NCBI RefSeq assembly: GCF_001942495.1
Contig: NZ_MKZS01000001.1
Span: forward strand, 1,444,284-1,508,283
Direction: 5' to 3'
Length of the DNA stretch: 64,000 bases
From: Moorena bouillonii PNG
GTDB taxonomy: Bacteria; Cyanobacteriota; Cyanobacteriia; Cyanobacteriales; Coleofasciculaceae
Part shown: positions 8,382 to 16,476 of the stretch, in pieces
How the letters are laid out: each line of letters opens with the position of its first letter
Numbering within the stretch: position 1 is the stretch's first letter
Notes under the pieces: generated by a model
The model's input: only the letters and a program-made list of their open reading frames with translations
What the model was told of the DNA's origin: nothing
Databases searched by the model: none
Made by a program: the position numbers and the translations under genes

Positions 8382-9260
8382 ATGAGATTCATCAGCCCGA
8401 AAACTGACTTTGCTTTCAAGAAAATCTTTGGCTCAGATCAGAGTAAGGATATTCTGATTTCCTTCCTCAATGCCATGATATACTCTGGTAATTCCGTCAT
8501 CCAGGATTTAGAAATTATTGATTCCTATAGTGACGAGTATTTGGTAAATTTCAAAGATACTTATCTGGATGTTAAGGCAGTATTAGAGGATGAAACGACT
8601 GTCCTGATTGAAGTGCAAATCTGGAATGTAAAGGATTTCGAGAAGCGAGTGGTTTATAACTTGTGCCAAACCTATGGAAATCAACTTAAATCGGGAAAGA
8701 TATATTTCGATATCAATCCAGTCATTGCTTTAACCATCACGGATTTTAAGTTATTCCCCTCAACCGAAAAAGTCATTAGCTGTTTTTACTTTCAAGAAGA
8801 AGAAGACCACTTGCCTTATCAGGAAAATGAATTAAAGTTGGTGTTTGTGGAACTCCCTAAATTTACTAAGCAACTGGAAGACTTGGAAAGTGTGATCGAT
8901 AAGTGGATCTTTTTTATCAAAGAAGCACCCAACTTAGAAATCATTCCTGACCAGCTCAAAGAAATCCCACAGCTAGAAAAAGCTTTAACTATAGCGAATC
9001 AAGCGGGGTTTAGTGAGTCAGAATTGGAAAAGATTTGGAAACAGGAAATGGCCTTGTGGGACTGGCGAGGTGCATTGAATTTTGCGAAAAGGGAAGGACG
9101 AGAAGAAGGACGAGAAGAAATAAGGCTAGAAGGACGAGAACAAGGTAGACTTGAAGGAAAATACCAGATTGCTAAACAGATGAAGGCCGCTGGGTTACCC
9201 CTGAGTGATATTGCTCAATATACGGGGTTGACTATCGATGAAATTAATCAGTTGTCCTAA
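8382..9260 (+). CDS. Rpn/PD-(D/E)XK family nuclease (putative transposase type), copy 1
   Basis: This 292-residue protein begins ISPKTDFAFKKIFGS, the signature of the Rpn / PDDEXK_2 family of recombination-promoting nucleases. The catalytic core follows: DTYLDVKAVLED, TTVLIEVQIWN and FEKRVVYNLCQTYGNQL. The C-terminal third is a charged Glu/Arg-Gly stretch (REGREEGREEIRLEGREQGR) and then a small helical domain, AKQMKAAGLPLSDIAQYTGL, that looks like a HTH motif. Known Rpn proteins are DNA endonucleases; some act against phage. A second gene at 9955 is nearly identical except for residues ~37-105, covering the catalytic core. Both genes are followed by the same ~40 bases and a 66-bp repeat, so this is a segmental duplication. 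Confidence 0.88.
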   Translation: MRFISPKTDFAFKKIFGSDQSKDILISFLNAMIYSGNSVIQDLEIIDSYSDEYLVNFKDTYLDVKAVLEDETTVLIEVQIWNVKDFEKRVVYNLCQTYGNQLKSGKIYFDINPVIALTITDFKLFPSTEKVISCFYFQEEEDHLPYQENELKLVFVELPKFTKQLEDLESVIDKWIFFIKEAPNLEIIPDQLKEIPQLEKALTIANQAGFSESELEKIWKQEMALWDWRGALNFAKREGREEGREEIRLEGREQGRLEGKYQIAKQMKAAGLPLSDIAQYTGLTIDEINQLS

Positions 9261-9296
9261 GAGAGAAAGAAAAAGTTCAAAAAAATACCAATTAAC

Positions 9297-9362
9297 GTAG
9301 GGTGGGCAAAATAGTATAATCATTAATACTCAACAAAACCAAACTATTTTTGCCCACCCGAC
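9297..9362. repeat. 66-bp palindromic MITE-like repeat, copy 2 of 4
   Basis: Same ends and centre as copy 1, with a few substitutions, including a changed last terminal base pair (CCCGAC). It lies about 35 bases after the first Rpn-type stop codon, as copy 4 does after the second. Confidence 0.85.
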
Positions 9363-9367
9363 AATCT

Positions 9368-9730
9368 CTAGGAAATAGCATAGCCAGTGTGTTGTCGGAT
9401 ATGGGGAGGATGAAAAGCTAAAACAATTTGTTCTTTGGGTATTCCCGCCGCCAGTAGCTCTTCTGTAATGCCGTGATCTAGACCATCATGGTGTAGCCAA
9501 ATTTTATTGTTACGTATCTCAGCATCAAAAATGAGTGAATGAATTCGTTGTGTATCGTTCCAACCTTCCCTAATAACTAGATAGCGAGTTTTATCATCGC
9601 TAACAATAATTTTACTGATCACGGTATTATTGATAGAATTATTTTTGTGACGATTCAGGATATTACAATAGTTGGTCAGGATATGAATAAGAGCTGTAGC
9701 ACAATTGGTTACTCCAGTGAAGGTTTCCAT
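9368..9730 (-). CDS. XisI-like protein (fdxN element excision controlling factor), orphan
   Basis: The 120-residue product matches the XisI family: RYLVIREGWNDTQRIHSLIFDAEI, KIWLHHDGLDHGITEELLAAGIPKEQIVLAFHPP and a terminal HTGYAIS. XisI was named for its role with XisH and XisF in excising the fdxN element of Anabaena; most relatives are not near such an element and their job is unknown. XisI genes usually follow a xisH gene directly. Here no xisH is present, and the gene sits alone, opposite in strand, between two duplicated Rpn-type genes and their repeats. The first ~12 residues do not look like the family, so the true start or original upstream context may have been lost. Confidence 0.8.
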   Translation of the reverse strand: METFTGVTNCATALIHILTNYCNILNRHKNNSINNTVISKIIVSDDKTRYLVIREGWNDTQRIHSLIFDAEIRNNKIWLHHDGLDHGITEELLAAGIPKEQIVLAFHPPHIRQHTGYAIS

Positions 9731-9831
9731 AGCGTAATTGTCTCCTGGTTTTCATCATCGTGGTAAAGATCCTTGGCAGGCATGTAGAACGTGGATTATA
9801 TGGATATTGCTATTATAGTAAAGATTATAAA

Positions 9832-9897
9832 GTAAGGTGAGCAAAGTAATATAATCATTAATACTAAACAAAACCAAACTGTTTTTGCCCACCCTAC
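9832..9897. repeat. 66-bp palindromic MITE-like repeat, copy 3 of 4
   Basis: The copy upstream of the second Rpn-type gene, in the same position as copy 1 before the first. One arm has changed (GTAAGGTGAGCAAA), so its inverted repeat is imperfect. CCCTGTT/CCCTATT heptamers follow to 9940. Confidence 0.85.
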
Positions 9898-9954
9898 TAC
9901 TCTCCCCGATTCCCTGTTCCCTATTCCCTGTTCCCTATATAAACCTGTAAAACC

Positions 9955-10833
9955 ATGAGATTCATCAGCCCGAAAACTGACTTTGCTTTCAAGAAAATCT
10001 TTGGCTCAGATCAGAGTAAAGATATTCTGATTTCCTTCCTAAATGCCATGATATACTCCGGTAAGTCAGTCATCCAGGATTTAGAAATTATTGATCCCTA
10101 TAGTGCGGGGGATGTAGTAGATTTAAAAGACACGTATCTGGATGTGAAGGCAGTATTAGAAGATAAAACTACTGTCATCATTGAGATGCAACTCTGGAAT
10201 GTGGAGGCTTTCGAGAAGCGAGTGGTGTATAACTTGTGCAAAACCTATGGAAATCAACTTAAATCGGGACAGGGATATTTCGATCTCAATCCGGTCATTG
10301 CTTTAACCATCACGGATTTTAAGTTATTCCCCTCAACCGAGAAAGTCATTAGCTGTTTTTACTTTCAAGAGGAAGAAGACCACTTGCCTTATCAGGAGAA
10401 CGAATTAAAGTTGGTGTTTGTGGAACTCCCCAAATTTACTAAGCAACTGGAAGAGTTGGAAAGTGTGATAGATAAGTGGATATTTTTTATCAAAGAAGCG
10501 CCCAACTTAGAAATCATTCCTGACAAACTCAGGGAAATCCCACAGCTAGAAAAAGCTTTAACTATAGCGAATCAAGCGGGGTTTAGTGAGTCAGAATTGG
10601 AAAAGATTTGGAAACAGGAAATGGCCTTGTGGGACTGGCGAGGTGCATTGAATTTTGCGAAAAGGGAAGGACGAGAAGAAGGACGAGAAGAAATAAGGCT
10701 AGAAGGACGAGAACAAGGTAGACTTGAAGGAAAATACCAGATTGCTAAACAGATGAAGGCCGCTGGGTTACCCCTGAGTGATATTGCTCAATATACGGGG
10801 TTGACTATCGATGAAATTAATCAGTTGTCCTAA
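9955..10833 (+). CDS. Rpn/PD-(D/E)XK family nuclease, copy 2
   Basis: This 292-residue protein has the same architecture as the gene at 8382. Its first ~36 and last ~190 residues are almost identical to copy 1, but residues ~37-105 differ (for example DPYSAGDVVDLKDTYLDVKA and IIEMQLWNVEAF in place of IEVQIWNVKDF). The expected catalytic Asp and the Glu-x-Gln pair are kept. The pattern of identical flanks and a divergent core suggests gene conversion after duplication, or selection for different specificity. The charged Glu/Arg repeat and C-terminal small domain are identical to copy 1. A 66-bp palindromic repeat follows at the same spacing as after copy 1. Confidence 0.88.
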   Translation: MRFISPKTDFAFKKIFGSDQSKDILISFLNAMIYSGKSVIQDLEIIDPYSAGDVVDLKDTYLDVKAVLEDKTTVIIEMQLWNVEAFEKRVVYNLCKTYGNQLKSGQGYFDLNPVIALTITDFKLFPSTEKVISCFYFQEEEDHLPYQENELKLVFVELPKFTKQLEELESVIDKWIFFIKEAPNLEIIPDKLREIPQLEKALTIANQAGFSESELEKIWKQEMALWDWRGALNFAKREGREEGREEIRLEGREQGRLEGKYQIAKQMKAAGLPLSDIAQYTGLTIDEINQLS

Positions 10834-10869
10834 GAGAGAAAGAAAAAGTTCAAAAAAATACCAATTAAC

Positions 10870-10985
10870 GTAGGGTGGGCAAAGTAATATAATCATTAAT
10901 ACTCAACAAAACCAAACTGTTTTTGCCCACCCTACTACTCTCCCCGATTCCCGATTCCCGATTCCCGATTCCCGATTCCCCTTCC
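10870..10985. repeat. 66-bp palindromic repeat copy 4, then CCGATTC heptamers
   Basis: Copy 4 of the 66-bp element runs from 10870 to 10935 with a perfect 14-bp terminal inverted repeat. It is followed to about 10982 by tandem CCGATTC heptamers that abut the stop codon of rsmB. Confidence 0.85.
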
Positions 10986-10997
10986 TATATCCCTTAA

Positions 10998-12452
10998 CTA
11001 ATCCATTCGTTTCAACCGCACCATAAAGAAACCATCCATCTGGTCTCGATAGGGCACAACTTTCAGCCAACCTTCCGGTGTTGAAAACCCCTTAAGAAAC
11101 GAAAGAGTAGGGGGTTCAATTTCCCACTGAGAATGACCTTCCAGAAACCATTGTATTACCGCCTCATTTTCTTGAGGATTTAAGGTACAGGTAGCATAGA
11201 CTAACACACCTCCGGACTTGACCCAAGTTGCGGTATGCTCTAACAATTCTTTTTGCAAAACAGTAAGTTCTTGAACTTTTTCTGGAGTCATGCGCCAACG
11301 AATATCAGGACGTCGGTGAAGGGTACCATTACCGGAACAGGGAGCATCTAATAACACAGCATTAGCGATGTTAGTAAATTCAGGGCAATCGCGACTATCA
11401 CCAGTACTGATCTGAATCGATTGTAATTGTAACCGTTCGGCATTCTGTTGGACTTTTTTGAGGCGGGAAGCTGAGCGATCGCATGCCCAAATCTTGCCCT
11501 GATCTGCCATTAATTCCGCAATATGAGTTGTCTTGCCCCCCGGTGCAGCACAGGCATCAATCACCACATCACCAGGTTGAGGGTCTAGCAGATAACTGAC
11601 CAGCTGGGCACTACAATCTTGAACAGTCCACCAACCCTCCTTAAACCCCGGTAGCTCTTGAATCGCACCAACACCACCCACAACCCGCAGTGCTTGGGGG
11701 ACCTGAGCTGCATTGCTGAAAATAGGGATAATCTCACCATTCCCCTCGTCCTCGTGAGACACCAAGGTCGGTAACCGCTGAATAGCCACTTCAGCAGATT
11801 GCATCCCTGCCTCCACCTCCTCCATGGACACCTTGAGGGGATTGACCCGTAAGTCAATGGTAGGAGATTGGTTAAACCATTGACACAGCTGTTCTGTTTC
11901 GTCTAGTCCCAGCTGTTGTAACCACAGCTGGATCATCCAATCGGGAAAACTGTGTAAAATGCCCAAACCCTCGATATCCCCTTCTGGCAACTGCAAAGGG
12001 TCAGGGGAATTGGCAGCTAAACGGGCATAGTTTCGTAATAAACCATTAACCACCCCTGCCAGTCCTTTGAAGCCATTGTTCTTAGCTAGCTCAACGGTGG
12101 TATTGACCGCTGCTGAAGCAGGAATTCGGCCTTGATAGCGCAGCTGATATAGTCCAAGGTGAAGTATAGTGCGCAAATCTGGAGGTTGTTGATTCGCTTT
12201 CTTTTTGCCCAACTGGTCAAGTAGAGCATCCAAAGTGCGCTGTCGTCGGACACTACCATAAACTAATTCTGTCACTAAGCCCCGATCAGCACCAGTTAAC
12301 TGAGCAGTGTGTAGCACTCGATTCAGGGCAATATCAGCAAAAGCACCCCGCCGATGAATATCCCGGAGAGCTAGGAATGCTAACTGGCGAGGATTTTGTT
12401 TATCAAAGGTTGACGGTTGACCCTTGACCGTTGACGATTTATATTGGCTCAC
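10998..12452 (-). CDS. rsmB: 16S rRNA (cytosine(967)-C5)-methyltransferase
   Basis: This 484-residue RsmB (Sun/Fmu) methylates C967 of 16S rRNA using S-adenosylmethionine. Residues ~20-150 form the NusB-like RNA-binding domain (NPRQLAFLALRDIHRRGAFADIALNRVL). The methyltransferase core has DACAAPGGKTTHIAELM for SAM binding, LLDAPCSGNGTLHRRPD with one catalytic Cys, and YATCTLNPQENEAVI with the second. The length is slightly above the usual ~445-450. The extra N-terminus (SSTVKGQPSTF) is encoded by a GTCAAC-type repeat that is common in intergenic DNA here (see 42540), so a repeat appears to have extended the reading frame. The only ATG before the conserved domain is the one chosen. It stands alone. 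Confidence 0.95.
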   Translation of the reverse strand: MSQYKSSTVKGQPSTFDKQNPRQLAFLALRDIHRRGAFADIALNRVLHTAQLTGADRGLVTELVYGSVRRQRTLDALLDQLGKKKANQQPPDLRTILHLGLYQLRYQGRIPASAAVNTTVELAKNNGFKGLAGVVNGLLRNYARLAANSPDPLQLPEGDIEGLGILHSFPDWMIQLWLQQLGLDETEQLCQWFNQSPTIDLRVNPLKVSMEEVEAGMQSAEVAIQRLPTLVSHEDEGNGEIIPIFSNAAQVPQALRVVGGVGAIQELPGFKEGWWTVQDCSAQLVSYLLDPQPGDVVIDACAAPGGKTTHIAELMADQGKIWACDRSASRLKKVQQNAERLQLQSIQISTGDSRDCPEFTNIANAVLLDAPCSGNGTLHRRPDIRWRMTPEKVQELTVLQKELLEHTATWVKSGGVLVYATCTLNPQENEAVIQWFLEGHSQWEIEPPTLSFLKGFSTPEGWLKVVPYRDQMDGFFMVRLKRMD

Positions 12453-12785
12453 AAACTCTGTACTCCTCTGGATGTCAACTGATCAGCTAATATGCAGTTA
12501 TAACAGTTATTAATTCGGTTCGGAACAAAGTCCTGGGTTTTAGGGAGTAGGGAGTAGGGAGTAGGGAGTAGGGAGGAAAAGGAAGACAAGTCCAATCACC
12601 CCACACCCCACACCCCAAAGTTGATACTCACGTCTTTGTTAAAAACCTACCCTGATCAGCTCCTCCCTGTTCCCAGATCCGCTGTTCCCTATTCCCTGTT
12701 CCCGACTTCTGCAAGAAGTCTAGTTATCAATTCGGTATTGAGAACTGCTATAAATAAAATGGTTAATCCTTTTTAAACATTGGGT
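12453..12785. repeat. intergenic heptamer repeats between rsmB and sufE
   Basis: Blocks of TAGGGAG (12540-12575), an ACACCCC motif (12600-12615) and CCCTATT/CCCTGTT (12660-12705) fill this divergent gap. The sequence just before sufE (AACTGCTATAAATAAAAT) is AT-rich and may carry a promoter. Confidence 0.6.
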
Positions 12786-13238
12786 ATGTCAGCCACCTCA
12801 AGCCCTTTACCAGAAGCTCTTGCTCGGATTGTAGAACGCTTTCAGCGCCGCAAAGACCCCAAGCAACGGTATCAGCAGTTGCTGTGGTACGCCAAGAAGC
12901 TTCAGACAATGCCAGAAACTGATAAAGTGCCAGAAAACAAGGTTCCTGGCTGCGTGTCCCAGGTTTATATCACCGCTAACTTGGATGATGGCAAAGTCTT
13001 GTATCAGGGAGACTCAGATGCCCAATTGGTTAAAGGATTAGTAGCGTTGTTGATTGAAGGCTTGAATGGACTGACGCCGACAGAGATTGTCAACCTATCT
13101 CCTGACTTTATTCAAGACATAGGATTGAACGCTAGTTTAACCCCTTCTCGCGCTAATGGATTTTACAACATTTTCCAGACCATGAAGAAGAAGGCCCTGG
13201 GATATCAGTTGGGAATGTCTTCCAGAGAATTGAATTGA
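12786..13238 (+). CDS. sufE: SufE family Fe-S cluster sulfur-transfer protein
   Basis: SufE takes the persulfide sulfur from the cysteine desulfurase SufS and passes it to the SufBCD scaffold. The ~150-residue product has the family pattern: LPEALARIVERFQRRKDPKQRYQQLLWYAKKL, then KVPGCVSQVY with the sulfur-accepting Cys, and LTPSRANGFYNIFQTMKKKAL at the C-terminus. I start it at ATG 12786; an in-frame TTG two codons earlier is less likely. It is separate from the other suf genes, as is common in cyanobacteria. A 170-base repeat begins immediately after the stop codon. Confidence 0.92.
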   Translation: MSATSSPLPEALARIVERFQRRKDPKQRYQQLLWYAKKLQTMPETDKVPENKVPGCVSQVYITANLDDGKVLYQGDSDAQLVKGLVALLIEGLNGLTPTEIVNLSPDFIQDIGLNASLTPSRANGFYNIFQTMKKKALGYQLGMSSRELN

Positions 13239-13404
13239 GGCTATCCCAGATAGAACTGATAGATTGGTTAAGACAAAATTAAACAAAAAAAAATCCCTAG
13301 CCGGTAGCTGAGGGATTAGTCAGGGTGCATCTACTATTTCTTAATCCTTCATTACTCTGTCTAAATCCGGAAGAAATTAGAAACCCTTAGGCCAAGGAGA
13401 CAGC

Positions 13405-14737
13405 CAGGGTAAACGCAAGAAAATTTATACCTTAGATATGCTAGACTTCAAAGGAATAGACGCTTCTAAAACCTTAAACATATACCTTGTATCCATGCTG
13501 GCTCGTTTCGCTTTTTGACGAGTACTGCGCTTATACTTAGTTTCTTGATTCAATAGATTGAGACTCCAGCGCTTTAGTAAAGCCATATTTTGCGGTGCAT
13601 GCCCTGTACGAATCCGACTAGCATCCTCCCCAAAGGTCACATCTAATACCCAGTGAAGTTGGTTTTCAATAGACCAGTGTTGTCGAATAGCTTTACCCAA
13701 CTTTTGGGCATTCGATGGTAGAGAAGTGAGATAGAACATGACCTCACGGGTAGTCTTGTTCCACAAATAGCGGGTACGAATAACCATCACGATGCTCTGT
13801 AGTCCAGACCACTGGGACTGTTGGTACAAATCCTCCTCGATCTGGTCGAGAGAAACTGCCCACACTTGACGCTTTTCAGTACGATGGTGTCCTGATTCTA
13901 CTCGGACATCATAGCTATACTCAATGCCCTCAAACTTATTATCAACAGCAGTTTCAAACCATTGCTTAACCTGCTTAAACAAAGTGGGATGATTCCCTTT
14001 GAGGGTCAAAACATAATCTGCACCTTTCGAGCGAATACTATGGGCTATCTGATGTTGAGTCCCCATGGCATCAATGGTAATGATACACCCACAAATGTCC
14101 AATAATTCTAGTAAAGCTGGGATAGCTGTAATCTCATTGGTTTTATCATCCACTTTCACTTGCCCGAGAAACAGCCGATGCTCAGTTGCCCAAGCACTAA
14201 CCAAATGCAACGCTGATTGTACCTGGTTACGGTCATAGGAGCCCTTGAGTTGTTTGCCATCAATGGGAATCACTTGGGCTCGATTATCTGTGACCAAACA
14301 TCTTAACCAGCTCTGGAAACTATCTTCAAACGCACTGGGGGATATCTGTTCAAACACTCGCCGATATGTATCCGCCGAGGGAATCCCATGGGGCAATGGT
14401 AGAAAGCTGGATAACCAATGCTGGTGGCTGACCCCATAGGTTTCGATATCTTCCCACCCCGTCGCACCCCCAATGGTAGCTAACAGTGCAATCATCACAA
14501 TACTTACCAATGGATGAAGCACCCCTTGTTTCCCTCGCGGATCACTGAGGTTCTCAAAATGCTCGAGCAGTTGCTGCTGAACCTGTTGACAATCAAGGGC
14601 AGGCTGTAGCGGCAAGGATTGACCACTGGTTCTGGTTGAGTTATTTGGTTTATCGAAGCCTTTAACCATTGGATACCTTTATTGTGACATCGCTTCCCTT
14701 AGCATATTATTAGTTCATTTTTCTTGCGCTTACCCTG
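13405..14737 (-). mobile_element. ISAs1-family insertion sequence, complete
   Basis: The element is 1333 bp. It is bounded by CAGGGTAAACGCAAGAAAA on the left and the inverse of CAGGGTAAGCGCAAGAAAA on the right (18 of 19 match). It is flanked by a perfect 10-bp target duplication AGGAGACAGC (13395-13404 and 14738-14747). Removing the element restores the surrounding repeat unit exactly as in its sister copies. The intact ends and open reading frame suggest a recent insertion. Confidence 0.93.
13425..14669 (-). CDS. ISAs1 family transposase
   Basis: This 414-residue DDE transposase fills the IS element. It has the ISAs1 N-terminal domain (LSDPRGKQGVLHPLVSIVMI, GIPSADTYRRVFEQI). The first catalytic Asp is in VIPIDGKQLKGSY, the second in ITIDAMGTQHQIA, and the catalytic Glu is in RQHWSIENQLHWVLDVTFGED. 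The C-terminal SRIRTGHAPQNMALLKRWSLNLL is diagnostic of the family. It appears complete and in frame, so it is probably active. A degenerate relative of this family remains as a fragment near 36.2 kb. Confidence 0.95.
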   Translation of the reverse strand: MVKGFDKPNNSTRTSGQSLPLQPALDCQQVQQQLLEHFENLSDPRGKQGVLHPLVSIVMIALLATIGGATGWEDIETYGVSHQHWLSSFLPLPHGIPSADTYRRVFEQISPSAFEDSFQSWLRCLVTDNRAQVIPIDGKQLKGSYDRNQVQSALHLVSAWATEHRLFLGQVKVDDKTNEITAIPALLELLDICGCIITIDAMGTQHQIAHSIRSKGADYVLTLKGNHPTLFKQVKQWFETAVDNKFEGIEYSYDVRVESGHHRTEKRQVWAVSLDQIEEDLYQQSQWSGLQSIVMVIRTRYLWNKTTREVMFYLTSLPSNAQKLGKAIRQHWSIENQLHWVLDVTFGEDASRIRTGHAPQNMALLKRWSLNLLNQETKYKRSTRQKAKRASMDTRYMFKVLEASIPLKSSISKV

Positions 14738-15069
14738 AGGAGACAGCCAAGATGGCTATCCCAGATAGAACTGATAGATTGGTTAAGACAAAATTAAACA
14801 AAAAAAATCCCTAGCCGGTAGCTGAGGGATTAGTCAGGGTGCATCTACTATTTCTTAATCCTTCATTACTCTGTCTCGATCCGGAAGAATTTAGAAACCC
14901 TTATGCCAAGGAGACAGCCAAGATGGCTATCCCAATAACTAATAGATAACTTGAGACAAAATTAAACAAAAAAAATCCCCAGCGGGTAGCTGAGGAATGA
15001 GTCAGGGTGCATCTACTATTTCTTAATCCTTCATGACTCTGTCTCGATCCGGAAGAATTTAGAAACCCT

Positions 15070-15270
15070 GTAAGCATTCAGCGGTCAGCGGTCAGCCGTG
15101 AGCTAAAAGCTCACGCTACGCGAACAGCTTTCCATAACTCAGCATTATTCGAATGCTTACTTGGTTTTATTCAAAAGTTCCGTAGCTTCCTAATAGCCCA
15201 TAAGCACATCAAGTAGTACGATCTGTAGCGCTAATCGCTGATAGCTGATAGCTGAATGCTGAATGCTTAC
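15070..15270. mobile_element. 201-bp MITE with 13-bp perfect terminal inverted repeats
   Basis: The ends are GTAAGCATTCAGC and GCTGAATGCTTAC, perfect inverted repeats. An 8-bp target duplication GAAACCCT flanks it (15062-15069 and 15271-15278). It splits the third copy of the surrounding repeat, whose uninterrupted form is visible in copies 1 and 2. It has no coding capacity. Inside are AGCGGTC and CTGATAG short repeats and an AGCTxxxxGCT inverted segment. Confidence 0.9.
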
Positions 15271-15649
15271 GAAACCCTTAGGCCAAGGAGACAGCCAAGA
15301 TGGCTATCCCACATATAACTAATAGATAACTTGAGACAAAATTGAACAAAAAAAAATCCCCAGCGAGTAGCTGAGGGATCAGTCAGGGTGCATCTACTAA
15401 TTCTTATTCCTTCATGGCCCTGTCTCGATCCGGAAGAAATTAGAAATGGGTAGGCCAAATCAGAAGCCAAGTTGTGAAACCGTTTGACCCTGAGGTAAAA
15501 AACCTAGCCCTTTCAGCCACACTTCCCTTTCTATCCTCTCCCCCCACACATCCCAAACCTTCCACAAGACCCACACTTCCCGGACGAAGTACCTCACCCA
15601 ATTGAGAACTGCTATAAACTTGGATAAGTTCTATAAACCAGAAAGCACA

Positions 15650-15898
15650 ATGGAAAGTATTAAATTAATCTCCCATGTGGGGTCTGATGGCATTCTACAT
15701 CTGGACGTTCCAGTAGGGATAACGAACAAAGAATTAGAAGTTATGGTAATTTTTAACCCATTAAAATCATCGTTAAAAGTAGAAACACCCCAAGGTTGGA
15801 TGCCTGGTTTTTTTGAGGAAGTAATTGGGGGTTGGGCTGGAGAACCGTTACAGCGGGGGCAGCAGGAAGAGTTTGAGACAAGGGAGAGTCTATTTTGA
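15650..15898 (+). CDS. antitoxin-like protein of a VapBC-type pair
   Basis: This 82-residue protein lies directly upstream of a PIN-domain toxin; its stop codon overlaps the toxin's start. The N-terminus (LISHVGSDGILHLDVPVGITNKELEVMVIFNP) is a predicted beta-rich segment and the C-terminus is acidic (QQEEFETRESLF), the usual layout of an antitoxin with DNA-binding front and toxin-binding tail. Similar small proteins precede VapC toxins in many cyanobacteria. I start it at ATG 15650; an upstream in-frame TTG at 15602 would add 16 residues with no family support. It should repress its own operon and neutralise the toxin, which is inference from context. Confidence 0.75.
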   Translation: MESIKLISHVGSDGILHLDVPVGITNKELEVMVIFNPLKSSLKVETPQGWMPGFFEEVIGGWAGEPLQRGQQEEFETRESLF

Positions 15899-16299
15899 GC
15901 TACCTTTTGGATACCAATGTTTGCATTCGGCTGTTGAACAATACCAGTCCGGCGGTGACATCTCGCCTTGCTACCGAACAACCAGAGACTATTTTTATCA
16001 GCTCCATAACCGAAATGGAGTTATATTACGGTGCTTATCGTAGTGCCAAACAGTCAATAAATTTAGCACTTTTGCAACGATTTTTCAGTCAGTTTAGGAT
16101 TCTACCGCTAGACACCAATCCTGCCAGAATAGCAGGACAAATTAGGGCTGATTTAGCAGCTAGGGGAACACCAATCGGACCTTATGATTTACAAATCGCT
16201 GCGATCGCCCTTGCTAATGATTTAATTGTGGTTACCCATAATACGGCTGAATTTAGCAGAGTTCGTGGACTACGCATTGAAGATTGGGAGCTGGACTAG
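15895..16299 (+). CDS. vapC: VapC-family PIN-domain toxin ribonuclease
   Basis: This 134-residue PIN-domain protein has the acidic metal-binding set in order: LLDTNVCIR (first Asp), SSITEMELYYGA (Glu), GTPIGPYDLQIAAIAL (Asp) and VTHNTAEF (final acidic site in the family position). VapC toxins cleave specific RNAs, often tRNA or 23S rRNA loops, and are held in check by VapB. It starts with TTG overlapping the antitoxin stop (TTGA at 15895-15898), so translation is coupled. The length and motifs indicate an intact toxin. Confidence 0.9.
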   Translation: MSYLLDTNVCIRLLNNTSPAVTSRLATEQPETIFISSITEMELYYGAYRSAKQSINLALLQRFFSQFRILPLDTNPARIAGQIRADLAARGTPIGPYDLQIAAIALANDLIVVTHNTAEFSRVRGLRIEDWELD

Positions 16300-16476
16300 C
16301 TTTTAAGCAAATACTACTAGAGAAAGTTGACAAATAATTGGTATGAGAGTTTAAAACAAAAAGCCATCATTTGACCGCTGACCGCTGACCACTGACCGCT
16401 GACCACTGACCACTAAATGGTTACCTAAAAATTACCGAAAAATATCATTTCAAAATCAATAGCTCTCCAGTAATTT
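16300..16476. repeat. GACCGCT/GACCACT heptamer array
   Basis: A tandem heptamer array (TGACCGC, TGACCAC) lies at 16373-16415 between the convergent toxin and CDF genes. Nothing else is evident. Confidence 0.75.

Larger units (their letters stand above)
13239..15466. repeat. four-copy ~165-180 base repeat region with hairpins
   Basis: A unit starting GGCTATCCC and ending GGAGACAGCCAAGAT occurs four times. Copy 1 is at 13239-13404 (then interrupted by an IS element, resuming at 14738), copy 2 at 14754-14934, copy 3 from 14935 (interrupted by a MITE at 15070) to 15301, and copy 4 at 15302-15466. Each carries an A-run and a TCCCT...AGGGA hairpin (in copy 1 near 13290-13315), which on the minus strand reads as a terminator with a T-tract. 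Each also has a conserved CTCTGTCTCGATCCGGAAG block. The units are noncoding as far as I can see. Their conservation could mean a structured RNA or simply a spreading repeat. Confidence 0.85.

Noticed and set aside
15267-15470. Minus-strand frame of 67 codons in the four-copy repeat
   Set aside because: The frame is not kept in the other copies of the repeat.
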